DNA of 8,349 nucleotides from Verrucomicrobiales bacterium. Lineage in GTDB: Bacteria > Verrucomicrobiota > Verrucomicrobiia > Limisphaerales > UBA9464. The DNA lies in NCBI GenBank assembly GCA_003445095.1, contig DLVS01000557.1:1-8349 (forward strand). Direction: 5' to 3'. A model generated the notes under the pieces. It ran no database searches, was not told where the DNA came from, and worked only from the letters and a program-made list of their open reading frames with translations. The position numbers were made by a program, and so were the translations under genes. How positions within the stretch are numbered: the stretch's first letter is position 1; each line of letters starts with the position of its first letter. Positions 1 to 6,652 of this stretch are shown here, piece by piece.

Positions 1-2788
1 CGAGGAGTGCGTTTCGTTCGGCCTCCAAGGCGGTCGAACGGACTGGCTCGAACGCGCGATCAAAGTACTGCTTCCCTTCGATCCAGGTTTGGAGGCAGAC
101 GCTACTGGAATCCAGCGGGTGGCCAGACCATATAACGAAGTCGGCATCCTTGCCGGGTTCGAGGGAGCCCACCCAACGATCGATGTGGAGCTGCTTCGCC
201 GGATTGAGGGTGACGAATTTCAGCGCCTCGGTTTCGGGCGTGCCGCCGTACTTGACCGCTTTGGCGGCTTCGAAGTTGAGCCGCCGGGCATGGTCGTCAG
301 AATCTGAGTTAATGCTGACCAACACACCACGATCGCGCATCAAGCTGGCGGCATAAGGAATTGCGTCGATGACTTCATACTTATAGGTCCACCAGTCGGC
401 GAAAGTGCTGCCACCGGCGCCGTGTTGGGCGATTTCGTCGGCGACTTTGTATCCCTCGAGGACGTGTTGCAACGTCGCCACGCGAACGCCGAATGACTCC
501 ATCGCGCGGAGGAAGACAACGATTTCGTCTTGCCGATAACTATGACAATGCACGAGGCGAGTGCCGGCGATGATTTCAGCCAGAGCTTCTAGCTCAAGGT
601 TGCGGCGCGGGCGGACGCCGCGTTCGCCGCCGTCGCGCCAGGCTTTTTCCGCGGCGACGTATTGCTGGGCGGCCGTGAATCGATTCTGGAAAAACGTCGG
701 CACTCCCATGCGGGTTTGCGGAAAACGCGTGGTGAATCGCTCGCCCCAGTTGGACTGCTTCACGTTCTCACCTAAGGCGAATTTGATGCCTGCCGGAGCG
801 TTGGTGAACTTGAGATCTTCGGGGGCTACGCCGTCGCGAAGTTTGATGACTTGATTCTGCCCTCCGATGGGATTGGCGGAGCCGTGGAGCAGATTCGCGA
901 CGGTGACTCCACCGGCGAGTTGTTCGTGGATATTGTCCGTTTCCGAGTTCACCACGTCGCCGATCCGCACCATCGCCGTGCTGGGCAACGTGCCTTCGTT
1001 GACCGATCCCAGAATCATCGAGTGACTGTGGCAATCGATTAGGCCGGGAGTGACGTGTAGGTCGGTGCCATCCACTTCGAATACTTCGGTCGCGGGTTTC
1101 GTGGCGTCGCCCACCGCTTCAATCTTGCCGTGGCGAACGAGCAGATTCGCATTGCTCAATACGCCTTGATCGGCGCAGGTCCAGATCGTGGCGTTGCGAA
1201 TCCAGACCGCAGGGGGATTGGTGAGAACGCCACGACCGGCGAGCGGATCGCGGGCGACGCGTTTACGCGCTAGGGCGCGGAGTTCAGTTTTCTTCGACTC
1301 AGCTTTAGCCTGCGCGGCTTTCGCTTCGTCGGTCTTTGGCGCATCGGTCGGAGCCGCGGCGACTTTCTCGGGCGTCGCCTGCGAATAGGGTCGCCCGTCC
1401 ACCCACACTGCGAGGACTTTGCCTTCGGGATCGAAGTAACCCTTCGAGTCGCAAATCGTGAGATTGGCAAACTTACCCGGCTCGATGCTGCCCAGAAGGG
1501 GATCGAGCTGACAGTATCGGGCCGGAGTCAGAGTAAGCGCCGCGAGCGCGTCGGCTTCGCTGAGGCCGCGGTCCAAGGCGGTTCGAAGGTTTTTGCGAAA
1601 AGCTTTTCGATCACTTAGGCCGAAGGTGGTTAGCGCGACGTCTGCTTGGCGGCGGCGAAGCAACGCGGGATTCTCCGGCGCCCAATCCCACGCGCGCAGT
1701 TCGTCGAGCGAAACGCCTTCCCAGCCGTCATCGCTGGGGAATTTCGGCAAGGCCGGGAAGGCCAGTGGTACGATATACGCCCCCATTTCGGGCTGGATGA
1801 GATCGGGCCGCCGCCACTCTTCGCCGCAGGCGACCAAGATTACCGGACTGAGACCGAGTTCCATGGCGAGGCGGCGGGCGCGATCGTTCATCAGAACGCT
1901 GCCAGGTTCGAAAAAGACCGGTTGGTGGCGCAGTGGTTCCTGGAGGGCTTGCAGTGCGGCGTTGAGCGGTGCGCGTCGAACGTGCAACGGATCGGTCACG
2001 AAGGCCGCTTGCGAATCGCTCCACCACCGAGCGTCGAAGAACGCCTGCCGGACCGCGGCGATCGCGCCCATCAGTGAACTCGGAAAGACGCCTTCGCCGC
2101 CGCTGATTTCGAAGGCAATATGCTGGGCTGTGCCTCGAGAGGGGTTGAGCCGGATAATGGAGTCGTTGGGCGAGGCATCACCGAGCGTCACGAAGGCACT
2201 TTGACCTCGAATAATTCCCTTCGAAGGTACGATGTTACCCGCGGTAAAGCCGAGTTCGCGCAATTCCTCCAATTGTTTGGGATCGGGCGAGTATTGGTCC
2301 GCCATCTGACGTTCTGGCGTGATGGTCGCCACGGCGTATCCGGGGCCCGGGCCGCCGGCGTCGCGTTCTTGTCCGGGAACTCCAAAGAATCGATAGGCGC
2401 CGGCCGCGCCGTCGCTCGCGGTGGCATTTGCACCCGCACGCTGATCGGTGTCTCGCAAGCGATTTGCGACGGGGCGGTTGGTGGCTGCCAGAGTCAGGTA
2501 CGGATCAATGAAGCCGGGGTAAATAATTTGGCCGGTTAGGTCCCAAACGCGGGCGTCGGCGGGGGGCGCCACGTTGGTGCCCACCGCGACGATTCGCCCG
2601 TCCCGAATGACGATCGTCGCGTTCGTGAGAGTTGTTCCGGCCTGGGGGACAACTTGCGCCCCGACTAAGGCATGAGTGGTTGGGGCAACCGGACGAAATC
2701 CCGGCGGCGGCAATGACTCCGCGGCGAGACTTGTCCATACCGCGGAAATGATTCCGGCCCACCGGCACCCGGTAACGCGCGTCCACAT
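1..2788 (-). CDS. Secreted tandem amidohydrolase (imidazolonepropionase-like), N-terminal module lacking metal ligands; 3' end off window
   Basis: The frame is open for 929 codons from an ATG at 2788-2786 to the window edge, with an in-frame TAG four codons before the ATG. Residues 1-23 look like a Sec signal peptide (Arg4, Arg9, hydrophobic 10-22, LAA then Glu24), so the enzyme probably acts in the periplasm or outside the cell. Two amidohydrolase modules follow. In module 1 (about 40-465) the strand-1 motif reads PGFIDPYLTLAA (about 90-101) instead of PGxIDxHxH, although the end motif GSIEPGKFANL is intact. A Lys/Ala/Glu-rich linker spans about 467-510. Module 2 (about 525 onward) carries TPGLIDCHSH (His587, His589), HCHSYRQDE (His747, His749), LQHVLEGYK (His775), GSTFADWWTYKYEVIDAIPY, INSDSDDH (Asp829) and GSLEPGKDADFVIWSGHPL. 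These are metal and active-site motifs of a hydrolase acting on cyclic amides or dipeptide-like bonds. The substrate is unknown. No Shine-Dalgarno site precedes the ATG. It is divergent from recG. Confidence 0.92.
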   Translation of the reverse strand, partial: MWTRVTGCRWAGIISAVWTSLAAESLPPPGFRPVAPTTHALVGAQVVPQAGTTLTNATIVIRDGRIVAVGTNVAPPADARVWDLTGQIIYPGFIDPYLTLAATNRPVANRLRDTDQRAGANATASDGAAGAYRFFGVPGQERDAGGPGPGYAVATITPERQMADQYSPDPKQLEELRELGFTAGNIVPSKGIIRGQSAFVTLGDASPNDSIIRLNPSRGTAQHIAFEISGGEGVFPSSLMGAIAAVRQAFFDARWWSDSQAAFVTDPLHVRRAPLNAALQALQEPLRHQPVFFEPGSVLMNDRARRLAMELGLSPVILVACGEEWRRPDLIQPEMGAYIVPLAFPALPKFPSDDGWEGVSLDELRAWDWAPENPALLRRRQADVALTTFGLSDRKAFRKNLRTALDRGLSEADALAALTLTPARYCQLDPLLGSIEPGKFANLTICDSKGYFDPEGKVLAVWVDGRPYSQATPEKVAAAPTDAPKTDEAKAAQAKAESKKTELRALARKRVARDPLAGRGVLTNPPAVWIRNATIWTCADQGVLSNANLLVRHGKIEAVGDATKPATEVFEVDGTDLHVTPGLIDCHSHSMILGSVNEGTLPSTAMVRIGDVVNSETDNIHEQLAGGVTVANLLHGSANPIGGQNQVIKLRDGVAPEDLKFTNAPAGIKFALGENVKQSNWGERFTTRFPQTRMGVPTFFQNRFTAAQQYVAAEKAWRDGGERGVRPRRNLELEALAEIIAGTRLVHCHSYRQDEIVVFLRAMESFGVRVATLQHVLEGYKVADEIAQHGAGGSTFADWWTYKYEVIDAIPYAASLMRDRGVLVSINSDSDDHARRLNFEAAKAVKYGGTPETEALKFVTLNPAKQLHIDRWVGSLEPGKDADFVIWSGHPLDSSSVCLQTWIEGKQYFDRAFEPVRSTALEAERNALL

Positions 2789-2842
2789 TTGCCAAAACTA
2801 CTTAGAGGCCGATCGAAGTCGAGGCGAGGTCTGCGAGGCCCG

Positions 2843-2854
2843 CCACGTTCGTGG
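2843..2854. repeat. Short palindrome CCACG-TT-CGTGG in the divergent intergenic region
   Basis: Five-base arms CCACG and CGTGG are separated by TT. GC-rich flanks (GGCCCG before, GGCGGCC after) allow a few further pairs around a two-base bulge. It lies about 55 bp upstream of the amidohydrolase ATG, within that gene's leader or promoter. It could be an operator half-site pair or simply a by-product of GC-rich sequence. No protein is assigned to it. Confidence 0.3.
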
Positions 2855-2930
2855 GGCGGCCAATGATTTCTTCGACAGGTGGCTAACTTGATTCAGGACA
2901 GCTGCAGTCGGACTGACGCTTTCTCGCCAA

Positions 2931-2949
2931 GTTCAGGCATGGCCTGAAC
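2931..2949. promoter_or_regulatory. Perfect inverted repeat upstream of recG (candidate operator or leader hairpin)
   Basis: GTTCAGGC and GCCTGAAC form perfect 8-base arms around an ATG spacer. The repeat ends 25 nt before the recG GTG and 4 nt before the purine-rich ribosome-binding region. It is not followed by a T run, so it is not an intrinsic terminator. It could be a repressor site or an mRNA hairpin affecting recG translation. The role is inferred from symmetry and position only. Confidence 0.45.
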
Positions 2950-2953
2950 GCTC

Positions 2954-2962
2954 GGAGGAAGG
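2954..2962 (+). promoter_or_regulatory. Probable ribosome-binding site of recG
   Basis: GGAGGAAGG is the strongest Shine-Dalgarno-like run in the intergenic region. It ends 12 nt before the GTG at 2975, which is rather long. The closer GTG at 2965 opens a seven-codon frame that stops at TGA, so 2975 is the only usable start here. The frame has a TGA at 2945-2947, which excludes any start farther upstream. Confidence 0.5.
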
Positions 2963-2974
2963 CAGTGTTCTCGC

Positions 2975-5083
2975 GTGCCTCGTGACGCACTACCATCGGT
3001 TCGCCCTGACGACGCGGCGGGAGCCAGGCTACCGGGGCTGGATTCGCCCTTGGGCGTCCTTCGCGGTGTGGGGCCGGACCGGATTCAACTGTTCGAGCGG
3101 ATGGGAGTACATACGATTGGCGATCTCCTGCTGCACGCGCCACGCCGCTATGAAGATCGTCGGACCTTCAAAACGGTGCGGGAATTGAGTCTGGGTCAGA
3201 GCGTGACCGTACGGGCGAAGGTCGTGGCAGCGGGAGTGAACCGGTTTCGAAGCGGCAAAACGGTGTTCCAAATGGTGCTCGACGACGGCACGGCACGATT
3301 GCATTGCCGCTGGTGGAATTTGCCGTTCTTGGAACGGGTGTTCTCCGTCGGGGATGACTTGTTGGTCTTTGGGAAGGTGCATTCGCTCCGTCCGCGGACG
3401 ATGGATCATCCGGAAACCGAGAAGGTCATGGCCGATGACGAAGAGCAAATTCACTTGAACCGCCTGGTGCCGGTGTATCCGGCAACCGAGGGGTTGACCC
3501 AACGAGTCTTGCGCGGGCTCACCTGGCAGGCGGTCGAGCGGTTCGCGGATCTGGTGCCGGAAATGCATCCGGAGTTGAAGCTGGTTCAGCTTTCGGTCCG
3601 CCCGGCGGTTGAGTTGGGCGGCCGTCAGCTCGCGTTGGAGGCGCATCGACTGCCTCCCCGCAGCGAAGCGATTCGCCAAGTACATTTCCCGGGGGAACCT
3701 TGGATGGCTGACTTGGCGCGGCAGCGTCTGGCCTTGGACGAATTCGTCACCTTGCAGCGGACGATCCAACGTCGGCGAAGACGTCTGGAAGCGAATGCGC
3801 GGGCCCTTCCGTGTTCGGGCGACAATCGGTGGATGAGAACCTTCTTGGCGCGGCTGGGGTTTCCGCTGACTGGCGCGCAGCAACGAGTCCTCAAGGAACT
3901 GCGCGCCGAGTTAGGAGGAACCGTGCCAATGTGCCGACTGCTCCAGGGTGATGTGGGGTCAGGCAAAACATTGGTGGCGGCGGGAGCGGCGCTGATGACT
4001 TTGGAGAGTGGCTTTAATGTGGCAGTGATGGCGCCCACCGAGATTCTGGCGGAACAACTTTACCGAAATTTCCGCCGCTGGTTTGAAGGCTTGGGGGTCG
4101 TGGTCGAATTACGCACCGGGAGTCGCAAACCAGACGAGCCAGGCGGACTGCTATTGGAGGGGGCACGTGATCCCACAAAAGAGACTCCGATTCTTACCGT
4201 GGGGACGCACGCGCTGATCCAACCGGAGTTTTTGCCCAAGAAGCTCGGGCTGGTGATTATCGACGAGCAACACAAGTTCGGCGTGGCTCAGCGAGAAGAA
4301 TTGCTGCGCAAGGGACGGTATCCGCATCTCCTCGTAATGACGGCGACCCCCATCCCGCGCACGCTCGGGTTGACCCTTTACGGCGATTTGGACGTCAGCG
4401 TGCTCGATGAACTGCCCGGCGGTCGGAAACGGATTCGCACGCACGTTCGCCCGCCGTCCGCGTTGCCCAAGGTGTGGTCCTTTGTTCGAACCCAACTCGA
4501 CGCCGGCCGGCAGGCCTACCTGGTGTACCCGCGGGTGGATGAGTCGGAACACGACGAAGTGAAGGCCGTCACGCGTGAGCACGCACGGATTCAGGAACAG
4601 TTGAAGCCGTATCGGGTGGGACTGCTGCACGGGCAAATGAAGTCCGAGGCGAAGGACCAGGTGATGACCGGGTTTCGTTCCGGATTCTTGCACGCCTTGG
4701 TGGCGACCAGCGTCGTGGAAGTCGGCGTGGATGTTCCTAATGCGACAGTGATGGTGATTGAGAACGCGGAGCAATTCGGGTTGGCGCAGTTGCATCAACT
4801 CCGAGGCCGCATTGGTCGAGGCGGCCACGAAGCACACTGCATTTTGATCGCTGCGGAGCCCACACCGGAGGCGGAAGCGCGCTTGAAGGTATTGGTGGGA
4901 ACGACGGATGGGTTTGAATTGGCCGAGGCGGATTTAAGACTGCGAGGGCCGGGCGAGCTGGTGGGACAACAACAAAGCGGAGCGCCGGATCTGCGCTTCG
5001 GTGACCTGCGGTGGGATCGAGACCTGGTAGAATTGGCGCGGGACGTCGTTCGACGGGGATTTGAGGCGAAGGAATTGAGTTAA
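2975..5083 (+). CDS. recG: ATP-dependent DNA helicase RecG
   Basis: This 702-residue protein is a superfamily-2 double-stranded DNA translocase that regresses stalled replication forks and processes recombination intermediates in the cytoplasm. The N-terminal wedge/OB-fold region opens with LDSPLGVLRGVGPDR and IGDLLLHAPRRYEDRR. The helicase motifs appear in order: Walker A GDVGSGKT (325-332, Lys331), APTEILAEQL, DEQHKFGV (430-437), MTATPIPRTL (455-464), ATSVVEVGVDVPNAT (from 577) and QLRGRIGRGG (Arg610 to Gly616 within it). The tail has the RecG-type pattern QQSGAPDLRFGDL followed by an AR-rich helix. Length matches the family (E. coli RecG has 693 residues), and no key residue is missing. 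GTG is the first possible start in frame and gives a normal N-terminus. The next gene starts 107 bases after the TAA in the same direction, so co-transcription is possible. No terminator is visible between them. Confidence 0.98.
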   Translation: MPRDALPSVRPDDAAGARLPGLDSPLGVLRGVGPDRIQLFERMGVHTIGDLLLHAPRRYEDRRTFKTVRELSLGQSVTVRAKVVAAGVNRFRSGKTVFQMVLDDGTARLHCRWWNLPFLERVFSVGDDLLVFGKVHSLRPRTMDHPETEKVMADDEEQIHLNRLVPVYPATEGLTQRVLRGLTWQAVERFADLVPEMHPELKLVQLSVRPAVELGGRQLALEAHRLPPRSEAIRQVHFPGEPWMADLARQRLALDEFVTLQRTIQRRRRRLEANARALPCSGDNRWMRTFLARLGFPLTGAQQRVLKELRAELGGTVPMCRLLQGDVGSGKTLVAAGAALMTLESGFNVAVMAPTEILAEQLYRNFRRWFEGLGVVVELRTGSRKPDEPGGLLLEGARDPTKETPILTVGTHALIQPEFLPKKLGLVIIDEQHKFGVAQREELLRKGRYPHLLVMTATPIPRTLGLTLYGDLDVSVLDELPGGRKRIRTHVRPPSALPKVWSFVRTQLDAGRQAYLVYPRVDESEHDEVKAVTREHARIQEQLKPYRVGLLHGQMKSEAKDQVMTGFRSGFLHALVATSVVEVGVDVPNATVMVIENAEQFGLAQLHQLRGRIGRGGHEAHCILIAAEPTPEAEARLKVLVGTTDGFELAEADLRLRGPGELVGQQQSGAPDLRFGDLRWDRDLVELARDVVRRGFEAKELS

Positions 5084-5106
5084 CTTCGTTGAGAGAAGCG
5101 GCTCAC

Positions 5107-5186
5107 GCGAAGGTGCGAAGACGCGAAGGACTCGATTCGCTGCTACCGAGCGGATCGACAAGCACGGAGGTGTCCGCGAAGGTGCG
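5107..5186. repeat. GCGAAG short repeat cluster between recG and the HAD-methyltransferase gene
   Basis: Three back-to-back 8-mers, GCGAAGGT, GCGAAGAC and GCGAAGGA, occupy 5107-5130. A longer unit, CGCGAAGGTGCG, occurs at 5106-5117 and again exactly at 5175-5186, ending three bases before the GTG of the next gene. From memory, similar CACGCGAAGG/GCGAAGAC strings occur between genes in Verrucomicrobiota and Planctomycetota. Whether this is a dispersed family in this genome cannot be judged from one locus. It supplies no obvious Shine-Dalgarno site. Confidence 0.55.
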
Positions 5187-5189
5187 GGG

Positions 5190-6479
5190 GTGAGGACCCG
5201 GTTAGTCTTGTTCGACATCGATGGGACGCTGATTCGCACCGGCGGGGCAGGCGTAAAGGCGTTCGCCCAGACGGCGGAGCACATCTTTGGAAAACCTGGC
5301 GGGACTCGGGCAATGCGTTTTCACGGACGGACCGATGTCTCCCTGGTTCGAGAGTTTTTTCGAAACCATGGCATCGCCGACACGCCGGACTCGGTGCAGC
5401 AATTCCTCGACGCGTATGTCCAGTTTCTCGATGAGCAGTTGCGTCATCACCGCGGAGAGGTATGTCCGGGGATCCGGGAATTGTTGGCGGCATTGGGTCA
5501 GCATGCCGAGTCTCCCGTCGTGGGCCTACTCACCGGCAACATCCGCCGGGGTGCCGGCTTGAAATTGAGGGCGCATGGACTTGCCAGCGGATTTCTCATG
5601 GGCGCATTCGGTGACGACCACGAAGATCGTAATGAGCTGGCGCGAATTGCGCTGGCGCGTGGATCGGCCCTGCTCGGCGATTCGCTGGTGGGCGAAGAAG
5701 TCGTGGTGGTGGGCGACACGCGGGCAGATATCGAATGCGCTCGTGCCATCGGCGCTCGTTGTATTGCGGTGGCCACGGGCGGTGAGACGCTCCCGAGTTT
5801 GCTCGAACACTCGCCGGCACTGGCAGTGGAGTCATTGGCCGAAGTTTCGGTCGAGCGAATTTTCGCCGTCGGGCAATACCGCGAACAATCGACCGATTGG
5901 GAAGCGCTGTACCACGCCGGGGATACTCGGTGGGACAAGGGAGAAGCCGCGCCTGGATTGAGAGATTTCCTACGCCAAACGCCGAACCTCGCCGGCCAGC
6001 GGGTGTTGGTGCCCGGATGTGGTCGTGGACACGACGCGCGAGCGTGGGCCGAAGCGGGTTGCCGCGTGGTCGCTCTTGATGTCGCGCCCGCGGCGATCAG
6101 CGAGGCGCAGGCGCTCACTCCGGCTCGTCTCGAGACTCAATTCGAGTGCGACGATTTCCTCCGCGAAGGACTGATTTCGGAGCCGTTTGACTGGATTTTT
6201 GAGCATACGCTGTGGTGTGCGTTGTCTCCGACTCGGCGCGCCGACTACGTTCGCGCGGTCACCGAGTCGGTGCGGACCGGAGGTCACTATTTGGCGATCA
6301 ATTACCTCCAGCCGTCCGATGAGGTGGGCCCACCCTTTGGAGTGACCGTGGCGGAGCTGCGGGAGCGTTGGCGAGAGGCCTTCGAACTCGTTCGCGACTG
6401 GGTGCCGCGGTCCTATCCCAGTCGGGCCGGTCGGGAGCGAATGTTTCTTTGGAGGCGACGGACTCCAAAGCCTCGTTAG
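5190..6479 (+). CDS. Fusion protein: HAD-superfamily phosphatase + TPMT-type SAM-dependent methyltransferase
   Basis: This 429-residue cytoplasmic protein has two complete enzyme domains. The HAD domain (1 to about 225) has motif I VLFDIDGTL (Asp9, Asp11), a cap with FHGRTDVSLV, motif II LLTGN (Thr115), the subfamily signature GAFGDDHEDR (138-147) and motif IV VVVGDTRADIECA (Asp176, Asp180). It resembles phosphoglycolate-phosphatase-like hydrolases. The second domain (about 235-425) starts with DWEALYHAGDTRWDKG (Trp237), then the SAM-binding loop VLVPGCGRGHDA (272-283), an acidic strand end VVALDVAP, then CDDFL. This is the pattern of the thiopurine S-methyltransferase family, which includes bacterial thiol/halide-type enzymes. 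The joining segment, about ten residues, has no Met, so the fusion looks genuine. GTG at 5190 is chosen because it places the HAD motif at the usual distance from the N-terminus. Its Shine-Dalgarno is weak (GGGGG abuts the start; GGAGG is 19 nt away). Substrates of both domains are unknown. Confidence 0.88.
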   Translation: MRTRLVLFDIDGTLIRTGGAGVKAFAQTAEHIFGKPGGTRAMRFHGRTDVSLVREFFRNHGIADTPDSVQQFLDAYVQFLDEQLRHHRGEVCPGIRELLAALGQHAESPVVGLLTGNIRRGAGLKLRAHGLASGFLMGAFGDDHEDRNELARIALARGSALLGDSLVGEEVVVVGDTRADIECARAIGARCIAVATGGETLPSLLEHSPALAVESLAEVSVERIFAVGQYREQSTDWEALYHAGDTRWDKGEAAPGLRDFLRQTPNLAGQRVLVPGCGRGHDARAWAEAGCRVVALDVAPAAISEAQALTPARLETQFECDDFLREGLISEPFDWIFEHTLWCALSPTRRADYVRAVTESVRTGGHYLAINYLQPSDEVGPPFGVTVAELRERWREAFELVRDWVPRSYPSRAGRERMFLWRRRTPKPR

Positions 6480-6491
6480 GCAAGCTCCGAA

Positions 6492-6507
6492 TGTAAACAG
6501 TTGTAAA
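6492..6507. repeat. Two TGTAAA direct repeats, 10-bp spaced, in an AT-rich patch
   Basis: TGTAAA occurs at 6492-6497 and 6502-6507, one helical turn apart. The AT-rich patch lies 12 bp after the HAD-methyltransferase stop and about 145 bp before the pilus gene. The helical spacing would suit a regulator binding on one face of the DNA, but a chance origin in AT-rich sequence is quite possible. It marks the only AT-rich region where a promoter for the downstream gene could plausibly lie. Confidence 0.25.
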
Positions 6508-6588
6508 TTTTTCCTGTTGCAAAGGGTTTTTGTGTTTGACCGGTCTCTCCGCATTTCTTACGTAGGTCGTCGCCTAAGCCATTATCGT

Positions 6589-6623
6589 TCGCCTGCGAGT
6601 TGGGGCATGCAGGCGATTTTTTT
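6589..6623 (+). terminator. Intrinsic (rho-independent) terminator hairpin, lying in the apparent leader of the pilus gene
   Basis: TCGCCTGC (6589-6596) pairs perfectly with GCAGGCGA (6609-6616) across a 12-nt loop and is followed at once by seven T residues (6617-6623). It ends the HAD-methyltransferase transcript about 110 nt after its stop. It also sits only 29 nt before the pilus-gene ATG, with no recognisable promoter in those 29 nt. Either the pilus transcript begins upstream and crosses the hairpin (conditional attenuation), or a promoter is hidden in the remaining bases. The hairpin is seen directly; its role is inferred. Confidence 0.8.
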
Positions 6624-6652
6624 GGCGGGCGGTTGGTTCAACGCGCGTCGCC

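Noticed and set aside
1593..2204. A 203-codon plus-strand open frame across the amidohydrolase
   Set aside because: It is antisense to the clear amidohydrolase frame and has low-complexity Ser/Arg/Ala composition with no motif.
2505..2795. A 96-codon minus-strand frame starting at TTG 2795
   Set aside because: It overlaps the start of the amidohydrolase in another frame; the overlapping ATG frame at 2788 gives a signal peptide and a full amidohydrolase instead.
3029..3883. A 284-codon open frame on the minus strand opposite recG
   Set aside because: It lies wholly inside recG, has no recognisable domain, and its residue pattern (many Arg, Gln, His, Pro) is typical of an antisense shadow of a GC-rich gene.
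4151..4837. A 228-codon minus-strand open frame opposite the recG helicase core
   Set aside because: It is antisense to conserved helicase motifs and has no independent coding signature.
5084..5098. CTTC...GAAG hairpin just after the recG stop as a terminator
   Set aside because: The stem is only four bases and no T run follows.
6536..6564. TTGACC as a -35 box with TACGTA 17 bp later as a -10 box
   Set aside because: The -35 match is fair but the -10 hexamer matches the consensus at only two positions, so a promoter is not claimed.
6622..6640. TGGCGGGCGGTTGG as a sigma-54 type -24/-12 promoter
   Set aside because: The required GC at the -12 element is absent, and a transcript starting there would leave almost no leader before the ATG.
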